A DNA stretch of 64,000 nt, from contig OZ020486.1 in NCBI GenBank assembly GCA_963971405.1, positions 37,533,419 to 37,597,418 of the forward strand. Reading direction: 5' to 3'. Positions 47,045-59,877 of the stretch are shown here, piece by piece (positions within the stretch are counted from its first letter, which is position 1; each line of letters starts with the position of its first letter). Under the pieces are notes generated by a model. That model was given only the letters and a program-made list of their open reading frames with translations. It had not been told where the DNA came from and made no database searches. The stretch is from Psococerastis gibbosa. Its lineage: Eukaryota > Arthropoda > Insecta > Psocodea > Psocidae. The translations under genes and the position numbers were made by a program.

Positions 47045-50000
47045 TTACTTGCTGGTTTTTTCCTTCTCATCTTTGCTCTCCTTGTCATCTTTACTCTTGT
47101 CTTTCTCCTCCTTCTTTTCCTTGTCCTTGGTTGCATCCTTAACATCCTTCTTCTCAGCATCTCTGTTAGTTAGTTTATTATTTATCAAGTTGTGTAATGC
47201 GATAATGGATCGACAAAGCGCAGCCAAGTAAACCACAAGCATTTGATCGTTTGTTTTAACGTACAAAGACTCAGACATGTTTTTCTGACCCATGTCTGGC
47301 AGAAGGTTAAATATATCCTGAAATTAAATGTAGCAAAGAATAAGACTAGAGTAACAAAATACTCCTACCTACCGCTCTGATCGGATAATGAATGCACCGC
47401 ATTAAATATTTTTAGTAGGCGAGTCAGTGAGCTACGAATAAACGGTGGCTTTAACCATCGCTGATAAAGCTCGTAATTGGAGTCAGGAGGAAGTCGCCAT
47501 TTTTTTTTTTTTTTTTTTTTTTTCAGATCAAATGAAATATATTTTTTGTTTTACCGTTTACAATTCGGACCCGTTAGGCCGAAAGATGTGATGGGTCCTG
47601 AAAAAAATGCTGATTGTGTGGGTATTCATAAATTAGAATACAGTAACAATACAAGTATATTGTACAATAGATAAATAATTGACCTGGAATCAATCCAAAC
47701 AAGCGTAGTGAAAGATGGCAACAATTAAAATTTGTAACATGGAGCAATTGGTTGTGAGGGTTTGCGAATCGTCACAAATTCACACAAATTTCCGAAAAAT
47801 CAATGGGGTCATTGGTTGGCGTAGGGCAAGGGAACATTTTAAGTCCTTAAAATAAATGGTATGGCATGAGCCACCCAAAAGGCACTAAGGCCTAACCAGC
47901 GTATAGTAATAATTATGCTCGACGTTTTGCCAGTACCCGCGTTTATGTAAACACGACTATCTTCTACGCTAGCAATCGCCACCGAGGCTTCCATGAACCC
48001 ACGTTGGTGGGTTAAAAAAAAAAAATTAGACTAAAATGTACACTGTTTCTAGGGTGGCTACCGCCATCGATGGTAAAGGTGCGATAGGTAGAATCCGATG
48101 GAAGCATAGCAATGGAAAAAAAAACGGGGAGGCTCCCTTTGTGTGCCACTTTCTTCTGTAGCTTTACCAAAGAGGCTGGGACCGCGGTCCCATCGCTTGA
48201 AAAGACTTTTCATGCGATTATGGGAACCGCCCTTAGTAGTCGCTTGAATTAACTTACCTGTAGGTGATAGATGATTTGATTATTTACAGGAAGCTTTCCC
48301 TGAGTAATCTTTTCAAGATAATCCTTTATATCATGGACTTGCTTCTTGAGACCTTTGAGTCCGAGGAGCTGATTTGTTATCCTTTGTCCCAATGAGCCAA
48401 CTGACGTGTCTTTGATGTCCCGGAGGAGATGCTCAACACCCACCTCTTCTGCTTCTTCGGCCCCGATTTCACTGGGGATGTGTTCGAAGGTTTTCGATGT
48501 GGGAGTGCCATCCTGCAAAAGGCAATAAAATATTAGTTCGATGATCCAGAGTGCCATTTGCAGTTGCCAAGTCAAACAAAAACAACATTAATGGAAAGAG
48601 GGCGGACACTAATAAAAGAAAGCAAAAAGATGATATCCCACCTAAATTAATATAAATCTTACCTGCTGGTGCAAAATGGGGTTTTAAACCTACCGAATTA
48701 AACTGCCTACCTATTCAAAGGCCAAACAGATCACCTGAAATATCCCTCCTGTAATTCCGATATTGAAAAGCTGAACTCAGCTACTTCATGCGTCTTCACT
48801 TACTGTAATATGCATAAAATCGTCAGACAGACTAGGAAATAGGATTCATATGGATCAGTCAGAAATCATAGCTCAGACTTCATGATTAAAAGTTAACCCT
48901 TAGACTTTAATTTAGAGCTGCCTTAATCAACATGACACAGATGATATGCTACTTTCGGCCTTTTACTAATAAGCGGCTTACGTCATGAACTTCTTCAACA
49001 GCTCGATAAGCTTCTGTTGGGAGGCCAAGATCTTTGGGTTTGGCGTCTATAATGACAAGAACTGAATTGGGGCAGTGCCGGCGGATCAGATCGTTGATGT
49101 CTACGTCGTTTTGATATAGTTTGGGCCCAGTGTGGTACCATCCGACAACTTTCTCCCGAGCTGAAATAATAATACGTCAACGTAAAAAGGTTTAAATGAA
49201 TTTTGGTACACACAGTTGGCTTTAATTGACAGTATTGGGGCAACAATCAAGTTCTTTTTTTTTCTATAAAAGGTTAAGGCCAAACCGGAGACTTGTGACC
49301 TTGAGCGTTGAATACATAGAAATATAATAGAACTGGAGCGGCGGGAGCTATAATATGCCTTAGGAGGCACCCGTTAACCACAAGCCAACTATCAGAGATA
49401 AGTACCAACGCAAAAAATATCGAAGTCTTACACATTGCAGCATAGCAAAGCGGATACCTGGACCCGGTCAAAAACTCTGTACTTAGCTTGTGCAGGCAAC
49501 ACTAGTAGCCATATTGATAACGGCCTCTAGCCACGGGATGGTTGAATATCCATTTTATAAACAAAGCCCCGCGTCACGTACCTGTTCCTTATTTCACCTG
49601 TATTATTTCAAATAATTGCAGCGCTTTAAGTGTTTATATTTCCAGGCATATGCATTTAATTACAAAAGTTGGAGGTTTTTCTTCCTTGTGGGCACGTAAA
49701 CATGTTCTAAGAGGCATGTTTTTAAATGCTTCATGCACGAATTTGAGACCTATAGTAATAGTAATTTTAGTTTGGCTAGATAGCTTATGGATGTCTACGC
49801 GTATACTAGTCCCTCCTATCGATTATTACTATGCCCCTGCGGTTTAAAACGTGTATTAGGAACCCCCTGAAAAGTCATTTCCAGGCCAGTCACGTGACCC
49901 CCTCCGGTTTGGCCTTAATCGCATACAAACAATTTAATGAATGTATCCGATTGACCTCTTAAGTCGCCTCTGTAGGTTAGTACCCGTGTTGAATTAAGAA

Positions 50001-51403
50001 ACGTCTCCGATCGCATGGCTTGTAGAGCCTCGCACAAGTACAAGCACGCTATCACCTTGCAATCGAAGTCGATTTTCTGGGCGAAGTTCTCTGCTCTCAC
50101 AATAGATATTTTACGGTCGACTGGTGCAGCATTATCTTATAAATTATAAGACAGCTCCGGTCTTGTCAGTGCGGTTACACTACCACATCAACAAGTAAAA
50201 GATTTAATTTAACGAACAAGTGGAAATGGAAATATAACTTCAATAAATTTTTAGGCTAATGACAATAATATTACTTGAAGTGTAACTTACCATTAACTTT
50301 TTTGAACATTCCATACATGTGCTCAAGGTAGTCCATGTCCAAAAACCATACAGTCTTGTCTTTCTCATCCTCGTCGAAAGGAACTAAAATTAAGGTTAGA
50401 AACGGATTATTCTAGGAGTATGATGAGTAAGGTTTATTCTAATTAGAATAGAATATTTCTGGTATGAGTCATTAATATGAAACAATAGGCGTTCTATAAC
50501 CTAAGACACAATACCAAAAAAAATAAATGAAAAAAAAAAATAGCCTAACGCAATATACCAGTTGTCGGTAGTGGTTTTAGTAATATCAGCACTGAGAATC
50601 ATGAGAAGAACACTGGCTGTCTAGTTCCACATCATGTCCTCCACATACAGGTACAAGCATGGGTCTGTGAGGTGCCTCTTTAGTTTACTTTCTTCCACCT
50701 CTATAATGCTCCTAGGCTGCCCTTGTAAGTATCTAGCACCTGCATAGGCTGGTTTACCCTCATACCTACTGGTTCTATGCATAGGGATCACGAGGTCATC
50801 CCTGCCCCTAGTGCCATAGGCATGAGTGTCACCCAGCCTAGGCAAGGTGCCATACACCTTTACATAGGTTTTTTTATTTTTTATTTTTTTTAAAGATTAA
50901 TCGCACACAAACAATTTAATGAATGTATCTGATTGACCTCTTCAGTCGCCTCTGTAGGTTAGTATCCGTGTTGAGTTACGACACGTTTCCGATCGCAGTA
51001 CAAGCACGTTACGACCTGGCCATCGAAGTCGATAAGAGTCCTCTAGAACATATAGATGGTACCGTTAGAATACCCAGTCTTTTGAAATGTGGACGACATG
51101 ATGCGACTCATAGCGATGCAGATTGTGTGCTCTTAGCCATAGATTATTGGCAATTGGTGTCACTAAAAATTAATTGGATAATTTTCAGCTTTTGACCTCG
51201 GGCTCAGTAGCTAGCTGTTGTGACTTACCAGCAAAACTATTGGAAACATCTAAGACACCATTATTCCGCCATGAACCTAAAAGAACACCAACGACGCGCT
51301 TTTGGTTGCCCAATTTGTCCATTCGGTTAAAGTGGTCTACCACGCTTAGCAGGACTAAAGGGTGGACAACCACTTTATTTGCGGTTACATCGATACTCGG
51401 CAT
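47045..51403 (-). CDS. PSMD7: 26S proteasome regulatory lid subunit Rpn8
   Basis: Scaffold subunit of the 19S lid that pairs with the deubiquitinase Rpn11; nuclear and cytosolic. Exons in transcript order: 51403-51229, 50383-50291, 49160-48982, 48512-48258 and 47317-47045, total 324 aa, the same as human PSMD7. Phases agree and every intron is GT-AG. The MPN domain spans roughly residues 9-140: [40 protein letters not shown] and [10 protein letters not shown]. The site reads H-T-G-P instead of H-x-H-P, so it lacks the metal-binding JAMM set, as expected for catalytically dead Rpn8. [20 protein letters not shown] and [16 protein letters not shown] are near-invariant in the family. The tail is a KEKE stretch of K, E and D. 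It is head to head with WDR35. Confidence 0.97.
49430..49545. repeat. Dispersed repeat (GGATACCTGGACCCGGTCAA)
   Basis: CTTACACATTGCAGCATAGC, GATACCTGGACCCGGTC, TACTTAGCTTGTGCAGGC and AGCCACGGGATG. Copies at about 10520-10680 and, more diverged, 19590-19690. In PSMD7 intron 2. Confidence 0.6.
49915..50075 (-). repeat. SINE family B copy, minus strand
   Basis: The reverse of the family, opening on the plus strand with CGCATACAAACAATTTAATG, then CGATTGACCTCTTAAGTC, GTCTCCGATCGCATGG and GCACAAGTACAAGCACGC. In PSMD7 intron 2. Confidence 0.7.
50621..50857 (-). pseudogene. LINE carboxy-terminal fragment in PSMD7 intron 1
   Basis: An open frame of 78 codons on the minus strand reads [20 protein letters not shown] with upstream [13 protein letters not shown]. 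This is the usual HxYxTR...P-x-HRT...Y-x-GxxxxNxLP pattern at the end of Jockey-like retrotransposon ORFs. It is open, but has no reverse transcriptase attached and sits wholly inside an intron, so it is probably a 5'-truncated insertion. Confidence 0.55.
50895..51035 (-). repeat. SINE family B copy, minus strand
   Basis: ATCGCACACAAACAATTTAA, GATTGACCTCTTCAGTCGCC, TTACGACACGTTTCCGATCG and GCCATCGAAGTCGA. A T-rich tail (about 50868-50893) lies just upstream on the plus strand, which is the poly-A tail of this minus-strand copy. In PSMD7 intron 1. Confidence 0.7.
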
Positions 51404-53146
51404 TTTATTAGTAGGAAATATCTACAATAAAATAAATAAAATAATGTTAAATTGCGGAATTAAAATAGTTTCTGGTAAAACAAGTTCAATTTCGAACACT
51501 ATTATTGTAACATCAGGGTTTATTCAATTGTTTTACAAGCACATTTTAATGTTTATTAGTATTTCCTTCAATTATTAAACAATGCAGCCATTCTCTTGTA
51601 TTATAATAATCCCAAATCGCCATGATCGGGCTGCTCCCCTTCCAAAACATCAGTTGTCATATGCAGTCACTCACAATGGCTCTATCAAGGACTTGGTAAC
51701 GTACTAACCGCAGCCTCCTAGACCAATGTATACAAAGTAAATTTTATTTTTCATCCCACACCTTCTTTCAACTTGGGCCATGTCGGCAGGGATGATGGAC
51801 ACCTGGAAGTTTCGGTGTAGGTTTAAAGTTGTGTATGATATAGAATGTAGTTCATTATAAATAAACCAGGCTAAAACTACTTACCCAACTTGAAATATGA
51901 ATAAATCGGGTAATTGAGCAACCCCGATAACTTTTATTTCTCTCACAACTCTGCCAATAAAAGAACTTTAGAGTTTTTAAAACATATGAGTGATCGACGA
52001 AGTACGAACGATGTTTACAATATTAAATTTGTTAAATCATGGCCGCCATAGTCGCCATTTGCAAGTTATGAATAATGAATCGTAAATAAAATGGTTATGA
52101 AAGTAGTTGCCATGGAAACGAATCCGATTTCAAATTTTCAAAACAAAATAAATAACAAAAACAAATTAAGTAAATTAATAAGTAATTAATAAGTAAGTTA
52201 ATCATAAATCTTTCTTTTTAATTATAGGTAAGTTCCTGAGTTTTAATGTAGAATTTCAGGAGCAGGGGGTACACTACCGAGTACCGGCCTCCTACAGAGC
52301 CGACAGAAGAGGTCAATCGGATACATTGATTACATTGTTTATATACGTTGTTGTTGTGTTATTGCTTGGTAGCCAAAGGCTAGACCCCAGGAGCTGGACT
52401 ATCTAAGTACTTCCTCCTTCTTTCGTACAAAACCCTCTCGGGTGGCTATTTGTTTGACACGGTTGATCCGGCTCTGGCTGGTCAGTGACTCTAATTTTTG
52501 TATTGTATTGTAATTATTTGAACAACCTCTTGGTCATAACGTCTCCAATAAATGTCTGCTGACTGCTCCCGCTGTACTACAGCTGAAGTTGTACACTCGA
52601 CTTTCTTCGTATATCTTCTTTATAAATGACGACACTGTTCCACACGCACGAATAGCTTGACTCAGTCGATTGTATTTTGTATTGTATGGAAAATATCCGT
52701 TGTTGTGTCCCTGTTCCCTGATAGTGGCGATAGTGCGTAATGACAATTTCCCTTGTTGCAATTGAAAATATATTGAGTGCTGCTACATGAGCAGTCTTCT
52801 AACTGTATTTTTCATATGTATTATGTTTGTTCCAGGGCAAATGAAAATAATATTATGTATTGGAAAACCTACACAAGAGACCTAAATATGAATTGAAGAA
52901 GAAGGTAAAAGACACAGAAAGGACATCCTCTACCCTTTGTCTCGCTGTATATTTTTCCCTGTTCTGCCATGGTTACACATTAGAGACCACGCAAATAATG
53001 AATCATTTTTAATTGTTTAAGGGAAATTTACAAATGGAATGCGGCCTCTAACATATTTGATTAGTGTTTAAGACTGAGCCAAAAGTACCACACATTATTG
53101 AAGGGCTAATAAGAAATTGTATTCACATGAAACTTTTGCCTTAGCA
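51404..53146. promoter_or_regulatory. Shared upstream region of PSMD7 (minus) and WDR35 (plus)
   Basis: The two genes diverge from this 1.74-kb stretch. A TTGCCTTAG acceptor-like site lies just 2 bases before the WDR35 start codon (at 53143-53144), so WDR35 probably has a noncoding 5' exon here. A partial SINE B copy is at 52280-52350. No TATA box or named operator was identified, so the promoter role is inference from gene layout. Confidence 0.4.
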
Positions 53147-56100
53147 ATGTTTATCTACTTGAGCAAAAAGATCGCTATTCCCAACAATATAAAACTTAAC
53201 TGTTTAGCATGGAACAAAGAGCAGGGATACATTGCTGTTGGTGGAAGCGATGGTCTGCTAAAAGTTTTAAAACTGGAGGCAGGAGGGGACAACAAGGCAA
53301 AAGGCCTTGCAGCGCCTTCAAACCTTTCAATGAACCAGACCTTAGAAGGGCATAGTGGAGAAGTCCAAGTAATAGTTTGGAACGAAATCCATCAGAAGCT
53401 TACGACAAGCGATCAGTATGGCCTAATCATAGTATGGATGATGTATAAAGGTTCCTGGTACGAAGAGATGATTAATAACCGAAATAAATCGGTTGTAAAA
53501 GGAATGTCATGGAGTGCAGACGGTCAAAGAATATGTATTGTCTATGAGGATGGAGCTGTAATTGTCGGTAATGTCGATGGCAACCGCATTTGGGGGAAAG
53601 AGATGAAAAACACAAAATTAAGTGCTGTACAATGGTCACCGAATTGTAAAAATTTGCTGTTTGGCTTACAGACAGGCGAAGTTCAGATTTATGACAATCA
53701 AGGAAACTTCACTGCCAAATTGCCGCTACAGTTCAGTTCCATGGTTATGGCTATGAACAAAGTCATAGTAGGTTTAGACTGGTACAATGGAAGGCACGGA
53801 TCGGCTGATGAACTTTGGCCTTCTTTGGCCCTTTGCTACTTCAGTGGGCATATGCAATTAATGAGGCATGAGTATGATGAGTCTCCCATTAATATTGATA
53901 CTAATATGACAACAGTTTCATGCAAATGGAATCATAATGGCAGTGTGCTGGCAGTGGTGGGTTCAATGGTCGTACCCGGTGACAAAACTGAATCCAACGT
54001 CGTTCAATTCTTTAATCCTTTTGGAGAACACATGAGGACTCTCAAAGTACCTGGAGACAATGTAACGTCATGCGCTTGGGAGGGAGGATCCTTGCGTGTA
54101 GCACTCGCAGTTGATTCCCATATTTATTTCGCAAACATCCGGCCTGACTACAAATGGGCCAGTATTAATAATGGCAGAGTAATCGTGTATGCATATTCTC
54201 GTATTGATAGACAAGGCACCAGTGTGTGCTTTTGGGACACTAAAACTAATGATACATTTTTGAAACAAGTTGCGAGCCTAATAGGTTTAACATCTTTTGG
54301 TGGATTTTGCGTCCTGGCAACCCGTGCAGAGGATGGGAAAAGATACAAGTTAATGCTCTGCAATTCAATTTCGACATTAATTGATGCCAAATATATTGAA
54401 ATTGAACCCAACTGGCTTGCTATGAACAGTACTCATGTCTTTGTTGCTTCGAGAAACAACTTCTATATGTGGCCTTTCAAGACTCCCAAGCTTTATTCGA
54501 CTTCAAGCAGTCAGAAGAGGGAAAGGTTATATCACATAGACGACATCCCAACGGGTGTTGCTGATGTCATTCAAGATCTTGACGCCAGTTACATTCCGAT
54601 AAAAGATACATTTCCTGCTACAGATCCCATCTGCTGTATTTCTGCATCAAATAAAGTTCTCCTTGTCGGACGGGAGTCTGGCGTGATTCATCACTATGTA
54701 CTGCCTCATGTTGCATTGGTAGTGAGGTACAGTTTTTCCTCGAGACCATATTTAATATCAATTAATTGTGACTCCTCTAAATTTGCTCTAATTGATATAT
54801 CAGGTGTTTTGACTTTTCAAGCTATTCAGGAATCGAGTGAATTCTCAATTAAGAGCCAGATCCAAACCAAATCAAGTTCATCACTAGAAAGAAGAGATGT
54901 TTGGGCACTTTGTTGGGCTTCGGATAATCCGACTCTTCTTGCTACAATGGAAAAGACCAGAATGTATGTTCTGCGTAACGAAGAACCAGAGGAACCAATT
55001 ATTAGCGCCGGCTATGTCTGCTGTTTCCGAGATCTAGAAATTCGGTCGGTGCTATTAGATGAAGTAATCAAGAACCCTGAGCATCCTAACACTGAAATGC
55101 TGCTGGACCTGGAAGTAAAGTCGTTGAGGGACACTCGGGAACTTTTAGATAAAGTTGGTATAGCTGAAGCTACTACGTTCATAGAAGACAACCCTCACCC
55201 TCGGTTGTGGAAACTTCTTGCAGAGTCAGCACTTCAGAAAATGGATCTCAAAACTGCAGAAAATGCTTTCGTCAGGTTCTCCGACTTACAAGGGCTCCAA
55301 TTTGTTAAGCGTCTACACAATATTCACAGCGCCAACTTAAAAAAGGCTGAAATAGCCGCCTATATGGGAGATTACGACGAGACAGAGAGGATATACTTGG
55401 AAATGGAACGTGCCGATTTAGCTATACAGCTTAGGGAGAAATTAGGAGATTGGTTCCGAGTCCAGGAGTTAATGCAAACCCATGTCACCGGCTCAGATTT
55501 GCAGCTGGAGAAGACGTACAACGCCATTGGGGATTACTACATGGACAGACAGAATTGGAGCTCGGCGAAAGATAATTTTGAGAAGTCAAAGAGTGTAGAG
55601 AAGGAGTTAATGTGTGGTTATATGCTGGAGGATTGGGATGGCTTAAAGAGGATCGCAGGAAAACTAACTGAAAAACACCCGTTGCTGAATAAGATTGGCC
55701 ATATGCTTGCCAATGTTGGGATGTGTAAGCAAGCAGCTGATGTGTTTGTGAAAGCAGGGGATATTAAAACTGCGATTCAGGTTAGTACCTACGTCATTAT
55801 TATTAACATTACTCATTATTGCGAAAAACGAACGCTCTATCACTTTTTTGCATTTTCAGATATTTAAATGTAGTTTTCTTTCATCTGTTCCGCAGTGGTA
55901 AATTTCTATTTGCGTTAAATGATGAACGGAGCTGACTTTTCGGCATATGAACTAACTGCGCTCAAACCCTAATTTTTCTTTTAAAGCTCAGAACCCATAG
56001 GATTTATGGTGTGTAGGTGTTGCAATGTGTGTGTAATGGGTAGTATGCGCGTGTTGTATGGCAAACTGCTGCCTGCTTACTATGTACTATGTGTTACTAC

Positions 56101-57241
56101 TGTACTGCAGTGTATTAGGATCTGGTTACTGTTATGTTAGCAGCTAAATGAGGCTTGCTACTAGGGTTTCTGAGCGGTAAAGCTGGAAGCTGATAACGTT
56201 GGGAACATCTTTTTATAAATGTGTATTGGGAGGAAAGGTTGTACTTGACAATTGTGGCATATGGAGGGAGGGGGGGGGGGAATACCCATCATTAGATGGC
56301 CATGGGCTCACGTGTCCATCTGGTATGTGACCTATTCTCAAACGAAAATTGTCTGATTTGAATCCATGTTGCAGGTGTGTATTGAACAATCTCAATGGTC
56401 AGAAGCGACGAAACTAGCTATAGAGTTCAATCAGCCCGGAGTGACTGACTTATTGATTGCAAATGCAAAGCAACTGATAGACTCAGGCAAGGTCATTGAA
56501 GCTATTGACTTTCTTAGTAACGCTGAGCAGTACATCGAAGCAGCCAAGTTTATGTTCATGGTAGCTGACGAGAAGAAGAAAGAAAATAGCGATCCATTAT
56601 TTTTAAAAAAACTCTATGTTCTGGCAGCTCTTATTATGGAAGAGAAGCAGAAAAATAAAATTTCTGAGCTCTCAATGCTAATGGATACCCAGCCGTCGTC
56701 GGAGGCACTTTTGGAGCCGTGGCGACGTGCAGAGGCATACCATTTCCTTTTAGTTGCACAAAGGCAGCTGCATCAGGGCTATGTCGACAAAGCAATGCGT
56801 ACATCACTCAGCCTGATTAACTACGAAGATATTTTGCCTCCGGAGGAAATTTACTGTCTTCTAGCATTGTCATCAGCCGCAAGCCATCATTACGCCGTTT
56901 GTTCGAAAGCTCTATGTCGTCTGCAAGCGTTGCCTGGAGTAACTGAAGAGAGGAATGAAGAATATGAGAGTTTGGCATTAGATTTATTCTCGAGGAACAG
57001 TCCGAGGGACCCAGCGGCGGCACTTAGTGAGTGTGGCACCTGTCTAACCTCCATCCCCATGAGCAGCTCGACGTGTCCGAGTTGCAAGGTGGTCTTTCCC
57101 ATTTGTGTAGCCACTGGCGCAGCTCTGTTTAACACGGCACATGTTTGGACCTGCTCCACCTGCCGTCACATGGCTTTGCCACATGACATGGCTCTTATGA
57201 AGACGTGTCCCCTATGTCACGCACCTGTGTCGTCACTATAA
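53147..57241 (+). CDS. WDR35: Intraflagellar transport protein 121 (WD repeat protein 35)
   Basis: Subunit of the IFT-A complex for retrograde transport and membrane-protein entry in cilia. Exons 53147-55780 and 56375-57241 give 1166 aa (human forms 1170-1181), so it is full length. The start is MFIYLSKKIAIPNNIKLNC, matching the family's MFFYLSKKI opening; an in-frame ATG 10 codons upstream is less likely. Residues 1 to about 600 form WD40 propellers, with words such as AAPSNLSMNQTLEGHSG, MINNRNKSVV and CIVYEDGAVIVGNVDGNRIW. From about residue 650 comes a helical repeat solenoid (MGDYDETERIYLEMERADLA). The C-terminus is a cysteine-rich zinc-binding segment with paired CxxC motifs (CGTC, CPSC, CSTC, CPLC). 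The first coding exon is 2634 bases, which is odd for this normally intron-rich gene. A poly-A signal AATAAA lies at 57515. Confidence 0.97.
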
Positions 57242-57514
57242 TTAGATCTGCCTCTTTTATCGAGGATTGGCGATCCAGTAGGGGGCTCAGAAGTGAAAGA
57301 ACACTGACTCAGCACTTCCTGAATTTACAAATTATATGGATAGATTTTTAAATGCCGACAAACAAACGGCAGCGTTGTTAGACATATCACGTGCTTTTGC
57401 TTTTGCAGATGGGCGTATCACTACCAGCGAGCCCCTCATGTTCACTTGCGCTGTATCATAGTGGTCGAGCATGGGTCTAAACTATTAGCGAATGTGTTAT
57501 TATAATGAAGTAGG

Positions 57515-57520
57515 AATAAA
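57515..57520 (+). terminator. Candidate WDR35 poly-A signal
   Basis: AATAAA, 274 bases after the WDR35 stop. Reasonable spacing, but unproven. Confidence 0.45.
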
Positions 57521-58566
57521 ATTCTGCAGATCTCATTAATGAATAGATTAAGTTAATTTTAATCCCTCCATATGTGAACTTGATTCCGTCCATTACTTGT
57601 GCAATACAGCATTTCAACATAACACAATGTAGTTATTTGACACCGTCCTTAAACCAGCATTCCTATTAATTAATAGTGGGTGGGGTTTTAGGCCTGGTCA
57701 TTCCAACGAGTGGAAAGTTTCGCTAGGAATACTGGACGGCACCGTTATTCATTGGAACATGGGGTGCCGCCCCCATCCTCAGCTATGGCTCGAAAAAGAT
57801 TTGTTCCAATGCATGGTGGCGTGATCCTAGCAAAAACATTTCTAATCGGGGTGACCGCTTCCAGAAAATTGACCCCCAGAAACAGCTTGGTCCCAACGGC
57901 AGTATCCACAATTTTACCTACCTCCTTGAATGTTTTCGCTGAGTTCATTTTAAGTTGATAAGTTTACCATTTGAAAGTTTGCAAGCAGAATGTTTTCTGG
58001 AATTTAGTAGGAACGACCGGATACACTTTCCTCCTGCCTGAGGCTATAACAATACAAGTATATGTGAAATGAATTAAGCCTACAAATTAGCACCTTTATT
58101 TTTAAAGCTCTTACATCCTTCACTATAATAGTATACATTTAGATTAAAATTCACATAAACACAAATTGTGCTAAATGTATTGGTATTTTAGAAAGAGAAT
58201 ACTTCACGTCTTGAGCTGGGTGAATCATGAAATTTTTAACAATAACCCAATGCATAACAGTTTAATAATAGCCATGCAATTACAGTATCTCAATAAGTAA
58301 ATTAAATAATAAATAAGGTCCCGTTGACAAGTATTTACAACAAACAATATTCGTGACGGGAATTTTAATGACTCAGCTGATGACTAGCTTTAAATCGTTT
58401 ACTTACTTAACGTGTCCGGGCCTTGGACACGGATGGCCTTGTCATTTAAATGGCTGAGCAGTGGATATAGAATAGAAATCCGATTCTGGATCACAAGACA
58501 ACAACATTCCTTGTCCAGGTCTATGATAAAAACTACTACTGGAGCATCAGAGCAAAGATGTTCTTT

Positions 58567-58852
58567 AGGCGGCGATTCCACCGGCCAATTTGCATCACTT
58601 GTGAAGCTGCTGAAGCAGTGAATTTTGTCATTGACGTTTGTTTTGTTTTAAGGAGATTATTATGTAGATACTTAACTTATCTAAGTTATAATATTATTAA
58701 TGACGTCTGCTACCATATTATAACTTAATTTATTATTGGTAAGTTAAGTATCTACATAATAGTCTCCTTAAAACAAAACAAACGTCAATGCCAAAACTCA
58801 CTGCTTCAGCAGCTTCACAAGTGAAGCAAATTGGCCGGTGGAATAGCCACCT
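58567..58852. mobile_element. Foldback MITE, TTCCACCGGCC ends
   Basis: The left arm AGGCGGCGATTCCACCGGCC, TGCATCACTTGTGAAGCTGC and TTAAGGAGATTATTATGTAG is mirrored by the right arm ending GGCCGGTGGAATAGCCACCT. Arms of about 130 bp flank a short centre that includes GACGTCTGCTACCA, a word also found in the compound MITE arms. The ends resemble the inner terminus of the compound MITE. Confidence 0.8.
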
Positions 58853-59209
58853 TATTGCTCATAAATTGCTATTATTTTCCATAAAAACTTTATGAGTTAT
58901 TCATCTGACCTCTGTCATATATTTGCGGCTATTCCTTGTCCTTGTTTAACAATATATTTTGAAATCACTCCCTTACCAGACGTTGCAACAAACATTGGCA
59001 TTCGAGCCAAAAATGCTAAAGGACATTACGTTGCAATTTTTACGCGTAAGAGAGAAACAGCTCGTGGTTTGAAGAATTTAGAGATGAGGGCAGGCTTTGT
59101 GTTTAATTAGAAATAAGATAACTTGCAGTCAACAACAAGCAGCTAATTTTCTATTTGATGGTGATGCTCCACAACGCCACGTTAGATAAGGCTTAAGAGA
59201 CAATTTTAT

Positions 59210-59460
59210 TGGAGAAGGAAACCTTATAAGTGTAAAAATCAAATATATACCGTAATGAAATATCAATCGTAGAACTGTCAAAAAAATCAGGACAAACAGA
59301 AGAACTGTTTCTGAGCATTTCGATACATGATAAGTACTTCTTTCTTACACAGATTGGCCACAATTAATGAATTGGATTTGTACTAAAAACGATTGGTGTG
59401 ATAGTCCCCAGGAAGGAGTTCAAAAACAGTAGCCAATTTACGTAAGTGAAAGTAAGTAAG
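59210..59460. repeat. Dispersed repeat family (GATTGGTGTG)
   Basis: TATCAATCGTAGAACTGTC, TTTCTTACACAGATTGGCC, AACGATTGGTGTGATAGTCC and AGGAAGGAGTTCAAAAAC. Colinear with 17160-17640. Confidence 0.6.
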
Positions 59461-59877
59461 TAAGTAAGTATATATATAATTGAACAATCATTAAAAATCG
59501 AAGCATAAATCCCCAGCACTAAGTACAAAAATGACTTGTCACGCTGGGGTCAAAAGTTAAGTACAATACATAATTTAACATTATTGTGAAGACCACATGT
59601 CATTTATCAAATGAAGAAGAGCTTTCCTGCTAATACGAATAACCGATATTTATGAAGACTCGACGATCGACATTTCCTATGAAGTGAGAGTAGGTAGGCC
59701 TACTCCACTTTGCTCTTAATTTTTTTTACAGTTCTATGTGAATATTTCCTTTGAAATTGGATTTAGTTCAAGAAATGTAGTGGGGGTGTCCGATTGTCTC
59801 TTAGTATGCGAACACTGATATAACACGAAGAGTAGGGACCATAATGCTTAACAAGCAAAAGGACATCACTGACCAAA

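Larger units (their letters stand above)
57242..59877. other. Intergenic region between WDR35 and the zinc-binding gene (convergent)
   Basis: The WDR35 3' UTR with AATAAA at 57515-57520, then a foldback MITE (58567-58852), the GATTGGTGTG repeat (about 59210-59460) and a short AAGT microsatellite (about 59451-59470). Nothing else was recognised. Confidence 0.6.
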
